Shown: one piece after another, positions 7,219-17,395 of the stretch | How positions within the stretch are numbered: position 1 is the first letter of the stretch | How the letters are laid out: each line of letters starts with the position of its first letter | Assembly: GCF_021606685.1 (NCBI RefSeq) | Contig: NZ_WKCB01000040.1 | Coordinates: 1 to 50,066, forward strand | Reading direction: 5' to 3' | DNA length: 50,066 bases | Source of the DNA: Pseudomonas syringae | GTDB taxonomy: Bacteria; Pseudomonadota; Gammaproteobacteria; Pseudomonadales; Pseudomonadaceae | The notes under the pieces: generated by a model | Databases searched by the model: none | What the model was told of the DNA's origin: nothing | The model's input: only the letters and a program-made list of their open reading frames with translations | Translations under genes and position numbers: made by a program

Positions 7219-9699
7219 ATGGCAAAACCCCTCGACTTCGCTAAACAGTGGTTCAAGGCCAAGGGCTGGAAGCCGTTCGCCTTTCAGAAAGACGTCTGGG
7301 CGGCGGTCCGGGATGGCCGCTCGGGCTTGCTGCATGCCAGTACCGGCGCGGGTAAAACCTATGCCCTGTGGTTTGCCGCGCTCAATCGGTTTGCCATTAC
7401 CCGCCCGCCGGCCACCGGCAAACGCAAGGCGCCCGCCGAGCCGCTGACAGTACTGTGGATTACCCCCATGCGCGCGTTGGCCGCCGACACCGCCCGCGCC
7501 CTCGAAGCACCGCTGGAGGCCTTGCAGATTCCCTGGAGTGTCGGCCTGCGCACGGGTGACACCAGCAGCAGCGAACGCGCGCGCCAGACCCGACGCCAAC
7601 CCACCGCACTAGTCACCACCCCGGAAAGCCTGACCCTGATGCTCGCCCGCGCCGACAGCGAAGTGAGCCTGGCGCACCTGCGCATGGTCGTGGTGGATGA
7701 ATGGCATGAACTGATCGGCAACAAACGCGGCGTGCAGCTGCAACTGGCGTTGGCGCGGCTGCGGCGTTGGCATCCGGAACTGATGGTGTGGGGGATTTCG
7801 GCGACCCTGGGTAATCAGTCCCATGCATTGGAGGTATTGGTCCCACAAGGCGACGGGATCAATGTGCAGGGGCAAACGGCCAAACAGCTGAAAGTCGACA
7901 CCTTGCTGCCGCCCATCGCCGAGCGCTTTCCGTGGGCCGGGCACATCGGTTTGAAGATGCTGCCGCAAGTGGTGGCCGAGGTGGAAAGCAGCAGCAGTTG
8001 CCTGGTGTTTACCAACACGCGGGCGCAATCGGAAATCTGGTACCAGGCGCTGCTCGATGCCCGCCCGGATTGGGCCGGGGTGATTGCCCTGCACCATGGC
8101 TCGCTGTCGCGCGAAACCCGTGACTGGGTTGAGCGCGCACTCAAAGACGGCCAGCTCAAGGCGGTGGTGTGCACCTCCAGCCTGGACCTGGGGGTGGATT
8201 TTCTGCCGGTGGAGCGGGTGCTGCAGATCGGCTCGGCCAAGGGCGTCGCGCGCCTGATGCAACGTGCCGGGCGCTCGGGGCATGCGCCGGGGCGGCCATC
8301 ACGGGTAACGCTGGTGCCGACCCACAGCCTGGAGCTGGTGGAGGCTGCAGCAGCGCAGGACGCGATAGCCCAGCGACGTATCGAAGCACGGCAATCGCCG
8401 CACAAACCACTGGACGTGCTCGTACAGCACTTGGTCAGCATGGCCCTGGGCGGTGGTTTTACCCCTGAGGCGTTGCTGACGGAGGTCCGTGGGGCGTGGG
8501 CCTATCGCGACCTCACCGATGCCGATTGGGCCTGGGCCCTGGGGTTTGTGCGCCATGGCGGCCTGTCGCTGACCGCCTACCCCGACTACCGCCGCGTGGA
8601 GCCGGACGAGCATGGCATCTGGCGCGTCCCCGACGCCCGCCTGGCGCGCCGCCATCGCATGAGCGTGGGCACCATCGTGAGTGACGCCAGCATCCAGCTG
8701 AAATTCTGGAGCAAAGGCGGTGGCGGCAAGAACCTGGGCAGTGTCGAGGAAGGCTTTATCGCGCGGCTCAAGCCGGGCGATGGCTTTTTGTTCGCCGGGC
8801 GCTTGCTGGAGTTGGTACGGGTGGAAAACATGACCGCCTACGTACGCCGCAGCACGGCTAAAAAAGCCGCCGTACCGCGCTGGAATGGCGGGCGCATGCC
8901 ACTTTCCAACGAGCTGGCGCAAGCCGTCGTGGAACGCTTCGACGCCGCCGCCCACGGGCATTTCGACGGCCCGGAGATGCAGGCGGTGCAACCTCTGCTG
9001 CACACGCAGTTGCGCTGGTCAGGCTTGCCGACGCGTGATCACTTGTTGGCCGAAGCGCTGAAATCGCGCGAGGGGTGGCACCTGTTCCTCTACCCGTTTG
9101 CCGGGCGCCAAGTGCACCTCGGGCTGGCAAGTCTGCTGGCCTGGCGGGTCAGCCGGAACCAACCGGTGACCTTCTCGATCGCCGTCAATGACTACGGTTT
9201 GGAGCTGCTGAGTGCCACCGAGGTGGATTGGCCGTCGTGGCTGAACGATGCGCTGCTGAGTCCGCAGAACCTGCTGGCAGATGTGGTGGCCAGCCTGAAT
9301 GCCGGGGAACTGGCGCTGCGCCGCTTTCGCGAGATTGCGCGTATCGCCGGGCTGGTGTTTGCCGGCTACCCGGGCGCGCCAAAAAGTACGCGCCAGGTGC
9401 AGGCCTCCAGCGGGTTGTTTTTTGAGGTGTTCAAGCAATATGACCCGCAGAACCTGTTACTGGCCCAGGCCGCTGAAGAAGTCCTGCGCGACGAGTTGGA
9501 TATTCATCGGTTGGAAGAGACCTTGCGTCACCTGTCGGCGCTGAAACTGGACCTGCATCGGATCGAAAGGCCTACGCCACTGGCATTTCCGCTGCTGGTG
9601 GAGCGTATGCGTGAAAGCATGAGTTCGGAAAAACTCTCGGAGCGCATTGCGCGGATGGTCAAGGACCTGGAAAACGTCGCGGATAACGGGAAGCGCTGA
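7219..9699 (+). CDS. lhr: Ligase-associated DEXH-box helicase (Lhr-Core)
   Basis: 826-residue superfamily-2 helicase of the Lhr-Core type, a 3'-to-5' ATP-dependent DNA translocase. Walker A is STGAGKT with Lys46, motif Ia includes WITPMRALA, motif II is DEWH at 160-163, motif III is GISATLG and motif VI is [14 protein letters not shown]. These are followed by the winged-helix and Lhr-specific beta-barrel domains. Length fits Lhr-Core and is far shorter than full-length E. coli Lhr. Its stop overlaps the pdeM start (TGATG). In P. putida, Lhr-Core, PdeM-type nuclease, ligase and exonuclease are adjacent; here the ligase and exonuclease lie 4.5 kb upstream. Confidence 0.95.
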   Translation: MAKPLDFAKQWFKAKGWKPFAFQKDVWAAVRDGRSGLLHASTGAGKTYALWFAALNRFAITRPPATGKRKAPAEPLTVLWITPMRALAADTARALEAPLEALQIPWSVGLRTGDTSSSERARQTRRQPTALVTTPESLTLMLARADSEVSLAHLRMVVVDEWHELIGNKRGVQLQLALARLRRWHPELMVWGISATLGNQSHALEVLVPQGDGINVQGQTAKQLKVDTLLPPIAERFPWAGHIGLKMLPQVVAEVESSSSCLVFTNTRAQSEIWYQALLDARPDWAGVIALHHGSLSRETRDWVERALKDGQLKAVVCTSSLDLGVDFLPVERVLQIGSAKGVARLMQRAGRSGHAPGRPSRVTLVPTHSLELVEAAAAQDAIAQRRIEARQSPHKPLDVLVQHLVSMALGGGFTPEALLTEVRGAWAYRDLTDADWAWALGFVRHGGLSLTAYPDYRRVEPDEHGIWRVPDARLARRHRMSVGTIVSDASIQLKFWSKGGGGKNLGSVEEGFIARLKPGDGFLFAGRLLELVRVENMTAYVRRSTAKKAAVPRWNGGRMPLSNELAQAVVERFDAAAHGHFDGPEMQAVQPLLHTQLRWSGLPTRDHLLAEALKSREGWHLFLYPFAGRQVHLGLASLLAWRVSRNQPVTFSIAVNDYGLELLSATEVDWPSWLNDALLSPQNLLADVVASLNAGELALRRFREIARIAGLVFAGYPGAPKSTRQVQASSGLFFEVFKQYDPQNLLLAQAAEEVLRDELDIHRLEETLRHLSALKLDLHRIERPTPLAFPLLVERMRESMSSEKLSERIARMVKDLENVADNGKR

Positions 9700-10349
9700 T
9701 GCACTGCACACTGATGCTTGAGGGCGAAGAGCTATGGTTGCTGGCGGACAAGGCGGTGTACTGGCCGGCGCGCCAGTGCCTGTTGATCGCCGATGCGCAT
9801 TTTGGCAAGGCTTCGGCCTATCGCAGCCTGGGGCAGCCGGTGCCGCAGGGGACCACCACCGCAAACCTGCAGCGCCTGGATCGGTTGCTGGCCGCGCTGC
9901 CGTGCGCGCAGTTAATCTTTCTCGGCGACTTCCTGCATGGGCCCGGCTCGCATGCCAGCGGCACCCTGAGTGCCCTGAGAAGCTGGCGGGCGCGTAACCC
10001 TGAGCTGCCGATGACATTGATTCGCGGCAATCACGACAAGCGCGCGGGCGATCCGCCTGGCGACCTGAGGATTGAGGTAGTCCCCGAGCCGCTGCTGATG
10101 GGCCCTTTCGCCCTGCAGCACGAGCCGGACGCCCACCCCAGCCATCATGTGCTGGCGGGGCATGTGCATCCGGTGTATCGGCTGCGCGGCAAGGGCCGCC
10201 AGAGCCTGCGGCTGCCGTGTTTTCAGATTGGCACGCGGGTCAGCTTACTGCCGGCGTTCGGCGCATTTACCGGCGGGTTTGCAGTAGAACAGCACAGTGA
10301 CCATCGAATCTTTGTGATCGGCGACCACGAGGTATGGCCAGTGCGTTGA
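9699..10349 (+). CDS. pdeM: Ligase-associated metallophosphoesterase endonuclease PdeM
   Basis: 216-residue calcineurin-like phosphoesterase. Metal motifs are DAHFGK (Asp32, His34), GDFLHG, RGNHDK and the paired-histidine GHVHP. Homologues in this cluster are manganese-dependent DNA endonucleases. The start codon overlaps the lhr stop by one base, which shows coupling. A terminator hairpin follows at 10518-10548, beyond a REPIN. Confidence 0.93.
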   Translation: MHCTLMLEGEELWLLADKAVYWPARQCLLIADAHFGKASAYRSLGQPVPQGTTTANLQRLDRLLAALPCAQLIFLGDFLHGPGSHASGTLSALRSWRARNPELPMTLIRGNHDKRAGDPPGDLRIEVVPEPLLMGPFALQHEPDAHPSHHVLAGHVHPVYRLRGKGRQSLRLPCFQIGTRVSLLPAFGAFTGGFAVEQHSDHRIFVIGDHEVWPVR

Positions 10350-10381
10350 CTGGTTTGCCAGATCTGTCGCAGATCAGCTTC

Positions 10382-10512
10382 TGTGGCGAGCGGGCTTGCC
10401 CGCGTTGGGCTGCGTAGCAGCCCCAAACCAGACGCGGAGTTCTTTCAGGAAAAATGCAGTGACGTTACTGGGGCTGCTTCGCAGCCCAACGCGGGCAAGC
10501 CCGCTCGCCACA
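10382..10512. repeat. REPIN of a second class (GTGGCGAGCGGGCTTGCCCGCG arms)
   Basis: Arms of about 44 bases face each other. The left arm starts TGTGGCGAGCGGGCTTGCCC at 10382, and the right arm ends GCCCGCTCGCCACA at 10512. Inner GGGCTGC..GCAGCCC hairpins extend each arm (10404-10425 and 10469-10490). This is a different REP group from the GTGGGAGGGGGC elements elsewhere in the window. It sits between pdeM and the convergent small ORF. Confidence 0.9.
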
Positions 10513-10517
10513 ACAAG

Positions 10518-10548
10518 CACGCTCGCCACAGGCGAAGTGCGTGTTTTT
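10518..10548 (+). terminator. Probable terminator for the lhr-pdeM transcript
   Basis: CACGC-TCGCC (10518-10527) pairs with GGCGA (10531-10535) and GCGTG (10539-10543), with a 3-base bulge, then TTTTT. The T-tract overlaps the stop codon of the convergent small ORF. The bulge makes it weaker than a perfect hairpin. Confidence 0.6.
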
Positions 10549-10744
10549 AGGCAACAGGCGCCGGTGGTGGCTCGTCCGGCAGGGTCGGCTCACCGGGTTC
10601 GGTAGGCTGTGGGTAGTCCGGCTCAGGTTGGCCGGGAATGCCGCCCGCGTAGGCGGGATCGGCCATCAGGGACCAGGCCAGAACGCCAATCTGGTTGGGT
10701 TCAAGCCGGGCAAGTTCTGCGCTGATTCGCGGGTCGATCTTCAT
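10547..10744 (-). CDS. Small proline-rich hypothetical protein
   Basis: 65-residue ORF of unknown function. The ATG at 10744 has a good ribosome site (GGAG six bases upstream), so it was preferred to upstream in-frame starts. Residues 1-35 look like a compact acidic/hydrophobic helical segment (MKIDPRISAELARLEPNQ). Residues 39-65 are a low-complexity tail rich in Pro, Glu and Asp ending PPPAPVA. No signal peptide or membrane segment is present. It lies downstream of dcd on the same strand, separated by a strong hairpin. It may be a real lineage-specific gene. No family was recognised. Confidence 0.6.
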   Translation of the reverse strand: MKIDPRISAELARLEPNQIGVLAWSLMADPAYAGGIPGQPEPDYPQPTEPGEPTLPDEPPPAPVA

Positions 10745-10764
10745 AAGGTACTCCTCAAGCGTGG

Positions 10765-10789
10765 CTCGGCGCGTTTTACACGCGCCGAG
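10765..10789. other. Strong GC hairpin between dcd and the small ORF
   Basis: CTCGGCGCG and CGCGCCGAG form a perfect 9-bp stem with a 7-base loop (TTTTACA on the plus strand). Neither strand has a following T-tract, so it may be an RNA 3'-end stabiliser or a weak terminator after dcd. Confidence 0.5.
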
Positions 10790-10852
10790 GCAGTACACCT
10801 AGATAGAGTCACTTTCCGCAGACTAATTCCCTTTACGCGTAAGACCTTTCGA

Positions 10853-11419
10853 TCAAGCGCGTGGGAGTGTGACGCCGCGCTGGCCCTGGTACTTGCCTGC
10901 ACGGTCCTTATAGGACACTTCACAGGCCTCGTCGGACTGCAGGAACAGCATCTGCGCCACGCCTTCGTTGGCATAGATCTTCGCCGGCAACGTGGTGGTG
11001 TTGGAGAACTCCAGGGTCACGTGGCCCTCCCACTCAGGCTCAAGTGGCGTCACGTTGACGATGATGCCGCAGCGCGCGTAGGTGCTTTTACCCAGGCAGA
11101 TGGTCAGCACGTCACGGGGGATACGGAAGAACTCCACGGTGCGCGCCAGCGCGAAGGAGTTTGGCGGGATGATGCAGACGTCGCTCTTGACGTCGACGAA
11201 GCTTTTTTCGTCGAAGTTCTTAGGGTCGACGATCGCCGAATTGATGTTGGTGAACACCTTGAACTCATCGGCGCAGCGTACATCGTAGCCGTAGCTGGAA
11301 ACGCCGTACGAAATCACGCGCTCATCGCCTTCGCCGCGAATCTGGCGCTCAACGAACGGTTCGATCATGCCGTGCTCTTGCGCCATGCGGCGAATCCACT
11401 TGTCCGATTTGATGCTCAT
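10853..11419 (-). CDS. dcd: dCTP deaminase
   Basis: 188-residue trimeric dCTP deaminase that converts dCTP to dUTP in the main bacterial route to dTTP. The family core [10 protein letters not shown], then [20 protein letters not shown], contains the catalytic glutamate region. The C-terminal [15 protein letters not shown] is the nucleotide-lid tail. Length equals the usual 188 residues. The start [13 protein letters not shown] is typical. It stands alone, with about 400 bases of non-coding DNA upstream. Confidence 0.97.
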   Translation of the reverse strand: MSIKSDKWIRRMAQEHGMIEPFVERQIRGEGDERVISYGVSSYGYDVRCADEFKVFTNINSAIVDPKNFDEKSFVDVKSDVCIIPPNSFALARTVEFFRIPRDVLTICLGKSTYARCGIIVNVTPLEPEWEGHVTLEFSNTTTLPAKIYANEGVAQMLFLQSDEACEVSYKDRAGKYQGQRGVTLPRA

Positions 11420-11819
11420 GGCGGGTGTCCTGAATAGCGAGGTGGAAAAATTCTGTTGGGCATCTTACCGGGGCCGGCGTTGGGGTTCAAAGGCCACGGG
11501 GCTTTTGTTGATGAATGCCCTGACGAATGCACCTGCTGTTAAAGCCGCAGCCAGCGGGGCCGGGACCCAGGCCGCCGCCGCCAGTGACTGTAAATACCAC
11601 CGCCAGTCACGAAAATAGAGAAACCTTAGGAAATACCATTGGCACGTTCCGGAAAAAGGGTTAAGGTGGCGCCACTGTGCTGCTTGTGTCACTGAGAATC
11701 TCTACACGATATGTTGAATTTCGATCCAACCATCTCCAAGAATTTTTCCTGCTCTTTGCACTCAGTCTCGGCCAGGGCTTTTCCTGAGTCGCAGTTAACT
11801 TTGTCCAAGGAGATACACC
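11420..11819. other. Gene-free region: dcd promoter side and cold-shock gene leader
   Basis: No convincing gene. Short ORFs here have no recognisable family. The right end should hold the long 5' leader typical of cspA-family mRNAs and ends in a ribosome site AAGGAG five bases before the cold-shock ATG. A perfect palindrome GTGGCGCCAC is at 11666-11675. I could not fix a promoter with confidence. Confidence 0.5.
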
Positions 11820-12029
11820 ATGTCTAATCGCCAAACTGGTACCGTTAAGTGGTTCAACGATGAAAAAGGCTTCGGCTTCATCACTCCACAATCCGGTGAC
11901 GACCTGTTCGTTCACTTCAAAGCTATCCAATCCGACGGCTTCAAAAGCCTGAAAGAAGGCCAACAGGTTTCTTTCATCGCTACCCGCGGTCAGAAAGGCA
12001 TGCAAGCTGAAGAAGTTCAAGTTATCTAA
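11820..12029 (+). CDS. Cold-shock protein (CspA/CapB family)
   Basis: 69-residue single cold-shock domain. RNP1 is KGFGFI and RNP2 is DLFVHF, with GTVKWFN at the N-terminus. It binds single-stranded RNA and DNA and melts mRNA structure, acting in the cytoplasm. A strong AAGGAG ribosome site precedes the ATG and an efficient terminator follows, so it is monocistronic. Pseudomonads carry several such paralogues, and sequence alone does not say which are cold-induced. Confidence 0.95.
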   Translation: MSNRQTGTVKWFNDEKGFGFITPQSGDDLFVHFKAIQSDGFKSLKEGQQVSFIATRGQKGMQAEEVQVI

Positions 12030-12052
12030 CTTGTACTGACTTAGTCGAAAAG

Positions 12053-12080
12053 ACCCCGCCCTTAAAAGCGGGGTTTTTTT
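12053..12080 (+). terminator. Intrinsic terminator of the cold-shock gene
   Basis: ACCCCGC (12053-12059) pairs with GCGGGGT (12068-12074), followed by a run of T. It is a clear rho-independent terminator 24 bases after the stop codon. Confidence 0.92.
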
Positions 12081-12128
12081 ATGCCTGGGATTTGGCCCCA
12101 ACGCCAACGTAATGCCAGGCACAAAAAA

Positions 12129-12220
12129 ATGTGGGAGGGGGCTTGCCCCCGATGGCGGTGGATCAGTCGATACTTACATTGACTGACACACTGCTATCGG
12201 GGGCAAGCCCCCTCCCACAT
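12129..12220. repeat. REPIN, near-perfect GTGGGAGGGGGCTTGCCCCC doublet
   Basis: The two 25-base arms are exact inverted copies (12129-12153 and 12196-12220). The spacer has a further CAGTC/GACTG inverted pair, so the whole unit can fold into one long cruciform or hairpin. It lies between the cold-shock terminator and the rpoS 3' end. The perfect arms suggest a recent or still-selected copy. Confidence 0.95.
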
Positions 12221-12242
12221 TCAAGCATTCAAGCTGCGTCGC

Positions 12243-13247
12243 TTATTGGAACAACGACTCACTCGACAAGCCATTCTTCTCCAGGATCTCACGCAAGCGC
12301 TTGAGCCCTTCCACCTGGATCTGCCGAACCCGCTCACGGGTCAGGCCAATCTCCAGGCCTACGTCCTCCAGGGTGCTGCTCTCATGGCCACGCAGGCCGA
12401 AGCGGCGAATCACCACCTCACGCTGCTTGTCCGTAAGCTCAGACAACCACTGGTCAATGCTTTGGGAAAGATCATCGTCCTGCAGCAGCTCGCATGGATC
12501 TGTAGGGCGATCATCCGTCAGGGTGTCCAACAGGGTTTTATCCGAATCCGGACCCAGCGAGACATCGACCGAAGACACGCGCTCGTTCAAGCCGAGCATG
12601 CGCTTGACCTCGCCCACCGGTTTTTCCAGCAGGTTGGCGATTTCTTCGGGCGAAGGTTCATGATCGAGTTTTTGTGTCAGCTCACGTGCTGCCCGCAGGT
12701 AGACGTTGAGCTCCTTGACCACATGGATCGGCAACCGGATCGTGCGGGTCTGATTCATGATCGCCCGTTCGATGGTTTGACGGATCCACCAGGTGGCGTA
12801 GGTCGAAAAGCGGAAGCCCCGCTCAGGGTCGAACTTCTCCACTGCCCGGATCAAGCCCAGGTTGCCTTCCTCAATCAAGTCCAACAGGGACAGCCCACGA
12901 TTGACATAGCGACGGGCGATTTTCACCACCAGGCGCAGGTTGCTCTCAATCATGCGCTTGCGCCCGGCCGGGTCGCCCTTTTGCGACAAGCGCGCAAAAT
13001 GGACTTCTTCTTCGGGGGTAAGCAGAGGGGAAAAGCCGATTTCATTGAGGTACAGCTGAGTCGCGTCGAGCGCCCGCGTGTAATCAATGTATTTGTGCTG
13101 CTTTAACGCAGTGGAGTTCTTGGATTTGGTGCGAACTGAAGGTACTGCAGGTCCCTCATTCGACATCGATTCCGTAGCGATACCGGTTTCCATAAGGAGA
13201 ACCTCATCGTCGATGTCAAACTCCGGCGCTTCTTTACTGAGAGCCAT
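12243..13247 (-). CDS. rpoS: RNA polymerase sigma factor RpoS (sigma-38)
   Basis: 334-residue stationary-phase and stress sigma factor. Region 1.2 contains [16 protein letters not shown]. Region 2 includes [16 protein letters not shown] and the -10 recognition block [18 protein letters not shown]. Region 3 follows, and region 4 ends with the -35 helix-turn-helix [19 protein letters not shown]. It is full length with no frameshift, so rpoS appears intact. nlpD lies 106 bases upstream. In Pseudomonas and enterics the main rpoS promoter lies inside nlpD, which implies a long leader. Confidence 0.98.
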   Translation of the reverse strand: MALSKEAPEFDIDDEVLLMETGIATESMSNEGPAVPSVRTKSKNSTALKQHKYIDYTRALDATQLYLNEIGFSPLLTPEEEVHFARLSQKGDPAGRKRMIESNLRLVVKIARRYVNRGLSLLDLIEEGNLGLIRAVEKFDPERGFRFSTYATWWIRQTIERAIMNQTRTIRLPIHVVKELNVYLRAARELTQKLDHEPSPEEIANLLEKPVGEVKRMLGLNERVSSVDVSLGPDSDKTLLDTLTDDRPTDPCELLQDDDLSQSIDQWLSELTDKQREVVIRRFGLRGHESSTLEDVGLEIGLTRERVRQIQVEGLKRLREILEKNGLSSESLFQ

Positions 13248-13312
13248 TGTTATAGTCCTTTGGTGAGTTCGACCTCAAGCTCAAGCGACGCCTTTATCCT
13301 TGGCAACGCTGG

Positions 13313-13343
13313 AGCCTGTTCCTTCTACGTGAGGGAACAGGCT
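13313..13343 (-). promoter_or_regulatory. Strong hairpin in the nlpD-rpoS intergenic leader
   Basis: AGCCTGTTCC (13313-13322) and GGAACAGGCT (13334-13343) form a 10-bp perfect stem with an 11-base loop. It ends about 65 bases before the rpoS ATG and just past the nlpD stop. There is no U-tract, so it is not a standard terminator. It would lie in the rpoS mRNA leader and could affect translation or RNA processing. That role is inferred. Confidence 0.6.
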
Positions 13344-13353
13344 GTGCAACACA

Positions 13354-14190
13354 TCAACGACGAGGCAGGAATTGCAGCGGATCTACAGGCTTCCCTTGAC
13401 GGCGAATCTCAAAGTGCAGTTTCACCCGGTCCGTACCAGTTGATCCCATTTCGGCAATTGTCTGTCCGACCTTGACCTGCTGCCCCTCCCGAACCAACAG
13501 CCTACGGTTATGACCGTAAGCACTGACGTAGGTATCGCTGTGTTTGATGATGACCAGCTCGCCGTAGCCCCGTAAACCACTCCCGGCGTACACCACCGTC
13601 CCATCAGACGCAGCTAAAACAGGCTGTCCCAAATCCCCGGCGATATCAATGCCTTTATTCAAACTACCGTTTGAAGAGAATTTTCCAATCAACACGCCGT
13701 TTGAAGGCCACCCCCAACCGGTCGGCGCAGGCCCTGCGGGCGGCAGCGGTGCGGCGGACGGCTTGCTCGCAACCGTCGGCGCAACGGTACCTGCAGGCCG
13801 GGTAATGATCGTGGTGCGGCTCGAAGAAGAAGGCGAAGATCCAGTGTTTGTCACAACTGTCGTAGGCGTTGAACCGGTGCGCCCATCGAAGCGAATGGTC
13901 TGACCCGGATGGATGGTATATGGCACGGGAATATTGTTACGAGCTGCGAGCGCCTTGTAATCCCAGCCATAGCGGAAGGCAATCGAGAACATCGTGTCGC
14001 CCTTGCGAACCACGTATTGGCCCGTGGTGACCGTCGGCTTTTGCGGCACCGAACTGTTACGGTCGACGACCCGCGCGCCACTGCTTGGCGAGCTGGAGCA
14101 CGCCGCCAACAGGGAACTCAAGACAAGGCCAAGCACCAGTCGCTGAAAGCTTGTTTTACTCATACGCTGCGCAAGACCTGTGAGACTCAC
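13354..14190 (-). CDS. nlpD: Lipoprotein NlpD, LysM and degenerate LytM domains
   Basis: 278-residue outer-membrane lipoprotein that activates a peptidoglycan amidase (AmiC class) at the septum. A GTG start at 14190 was chosen because GGAG stands six bases upstream; the ATG at 14163 has no ribosome site. The lipobox LLAAC gives lipidated Cys31. LysM is at about 58-101 and an M23/LytM domain covers about 165-275. The HxGxD metal motif reads NKGID (Asn178 for His), so the domain is probably not catalytic, as in E. coli NlpD. The gene also carries the usual rpoS promoter region. Confidence 0.93.
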   Translation of the reverse strand: MSLTGLAQRMSKTSFQRLVLGLVLSSLLAACSSSPSSGARVVDRNSSVPQKPTVTTGQYVVRKGDTMFSIAFRYGWDYKALAARNNIPVPYTIHPGQTIRFDGRTGSTPTTVVTNTGSSPSSSSRTTIITRPAGTVAPTVASKPSAAPLPPAGPAPTGWGWPSNGVLIGKFSSNGSLNKGIDIAGDLGQPVLAASDGTVVYAGSGLRGYGELVIIKHSDTYVSAYGHNRRLLVREGQQVKVGQTIAEMGSTGTDRVKLHFEIRRQGKPVDPLQFLPRR

Positions 14191-14398
14191 CCGCCGCTCC
14201 CTTTGTGGTGGCTGAACATGAACGCCTGTATCAGGCTTGAAATATGTCGCAAGTATAACTGGGCATTGGCTTTTTACCGGCACGCGACTGAAACGAAACA
14301 TTCAGTATGTTGAATACCGGCGCCAACCCTGTTGATTCGATAGACCCCGCCGTAAGACACATCCTCACTGGCAGAATTCACTGCCCGCCGATAAATGA

Positions 14399-15812
<1,414 letters not shown>

Positions 15813-15825
<13 letters not shown>

Positions 15826-16871
15826 GGGTTGTCCGTCTGCCCCACCGGCACCAGATCAACAAGCTCGCGCACCAATACAGTGGCGAAGCATCCGGCCGGC
15901 AGGACGAATTCCAATTGCAGAATGTCCAGCGACGGATAATGCCACGTCAACCCGCCAATGGGCAGTCGCAGAATGCGACGTTCCTGGCTCATGCCGGCAT
16001 TCACCAGCCAATCGCGCAGATCGGCTTCACTGGCGGCAACCGATTGCTCAAGCGCATGGGTTGCACCGGTGGCCGGCGAATCGCCCTCGCCCCACTGCGG
16101 GCCGGTGGGGTGCAGGTCCAGGATCGCCAGGCGTGGGTCGCTGCACTCGGCCTCCCCCGCCGGGAAAAAACTGCGGCTATCGGTAAACGCCAGCAGGTCG
16201 CCAACCTGGGCGCGCTGCCAGGATCCATCGGCCACGCGCGCCGCCAGCACCTTGTTGAACAGGTAGCTGCGCGCGGTGGACAGCAGCCGCGAACGCACAT
16301 TGCGCTGCTCCGGCAAGGCTTTGCGCGCGGCCCATTCACGGGCATCGACAACATTGCCACCGTTATGGCCGAAACGCTGGGCGCCGAAATAATTGGGGAT
16401 GCCGTGTTGTGCAATCAGTTGCAACCGCGCGTCGATGGCGGCGGTATCACCGGCCAGCTGTGTCAGACGCAAGGTGAAACCATTAGCCGAATGCGCGCCA
16501 CGTTGCAGCTTGCGTTTATGGCGGGCGGTCTTGAGGATCTTGAGCGTATCGTTTTCTGCTGCGCTCATGTCCGGGTCGGCCTTGCCCGGCAGTTGCACAC
16601 TAAACCACTGGCGGGTCAACGCCTGGCGATCCTTGAGCCCGGCATAGCTGACGGTGCGCAGCGGCACGCCGGCGGCCTTGGCTATCCGACGCGCAGCCTC
16701 TTCGGTATTCAGACCGCGCTTCTCAACCCACAACCACAGGTGCTCACCCTCACCGGTCAGTGGAATATCCAGCACTTCATCGACCTGGAAATCTTCGGCG
16801 GTAGCCTTCAGTACCGCGCTGCCCAGAGCCTCGCCATAGGCCCGTGGGCCCAGCAGTTGCAGGTCATTCAT
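15813..16871 (-). CDS. truD: tRNA pseudouridine(13) synthase TruD
   Basis: 352-residue pseudouridine synthase that modifies U13 of tRNA-Glu. The catalytic aspartate lies in [17 protein letters not shown]. The inserted TRUD domain occupies the middle, and [14 protein letters not shown] is the family signature. It overlaps ispF at its start by four bases and surE at its end by 13 bases. Confidence 0.96.
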
Positions 16872-17341
16872 GCGCGCAGCAACAAGGCGACGGAGTGCAC
16901 CGCGATGCCCTCTTCACGACCGGTAAACCCGAGCTTTTCGGTGGTGGTGGCTTTCACGTTCACTTGATCCAATTCAATTTGCAGGTCTGCGGCGATCAGC
17001 GCGCGCATCGATTCGATATGGGGCGCCATTTTCGGCGCCTGGGCCACGATGGTGTTGTCGACGTTGCCGACCTTCCAGCCCTTGGCGTGGATCAGGCCAA
17101 CCACATGGCGCAGCAATACCCGGCTGTCCGCGCCCTTGAAGGTCGGGTCGGTGTCCGGAAAATGCTTGCCAATATCACCCAGCGCCGCAGCGCCGAGCAA
17201 GGCATCGCTCAAGGCGTGCAACACAACGTCGCCGTCGGAATGAGCCAGCAACCCATGGTGGTGTGCAATGCGCACGCCGCCCAGGGTGATGAAATCGCCT
17301 TCAGCGAAACGGTGCACATCGTAGCCGTGGCCAATACGCAT
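16868..17341 (-). CDS. ispF: 2-C-methyl-D-erythritol 2,4-cyclodiphosphate synthase
   Basis: 157-residue zinc enzyme of the MEP isoprenoid pathway, converting CDP-ME 2-phosphate to the cyclodiphosphate. Metal residues lie in GHGYDVHRF and [19 protein letters not shown]. The start [10 protein letters not shown] is the family N-terminus, so 17341 is firm, although the bases just before it are a run of T from the fghA terminator. Its partner ispD is 6 kb away, with detoxification and toxin genes between; E. coli has ispD and ispF adjacent. Confidence 0.97.
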   Translation of the reverse strand: MRIGHGYDVHRFAEGDFITLGGVRIAHHHGLLAHSDGDVVLHALSDALLGAAALGDIGKHFPDTDPTFKGADSRVLLRHVVGLIHAKGWKVGNVDNTIVAQAPKMAPHIESMRALIAADLQIELDQVNVKATTTEKLGFTGREEGIAVHSVALLLRA

Positions 17342-17371
17342 AAAAAAACGCCCCGATTTAATTCAGGGCGT
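17342..17371 (-). terminator. Terminator after fghA, abutting the ispF start codon
   Basis: On the minus strand a CGCCCTG / CGGGGCG stem (plus coordinates 17349-17355 and 17364-17370) is followed by seven T. The ispF ATG starts at the next base. It would end adhC-fghA transcription. Any transcript reading into ispF must carry this hairpin as its translation start region. Confidence 0.85.
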
Positions 17372-17395
17372 GATTCTACCTACTTTTGCCTCACA

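Noticed and set aside
6325..7599. 424-codon minus-strand ORF opposite the transporter ATPase gene and lhr start
   Set aside because: It spans two certain plus-strand genes and the gap between them. Its composition (Ala/Gly/His/Gln-rich) is that of a shadow frame.
10382..10512. CRISPR-like or attachment-site repeat
   Set aside because: It consists of two inverted arms rather than direct repeats with spacers, and the arms match the REP pattern; no cas genes or integrase nearby.
11465..11692. 75-codon minus-strand ORF between dcd and the cold-shock gene
   Set aside because: No ribosome site and no family. It runs through likely promoter and leader DNA. It cannot be fully excluded.
13313..13343. 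Terminator separating nlpD from rpoS
   Set aside because: The stem is strong, but there is no U-tract on the rpoS-sense strand, and rpoS normally needs read-through from the nlpD promoter region.
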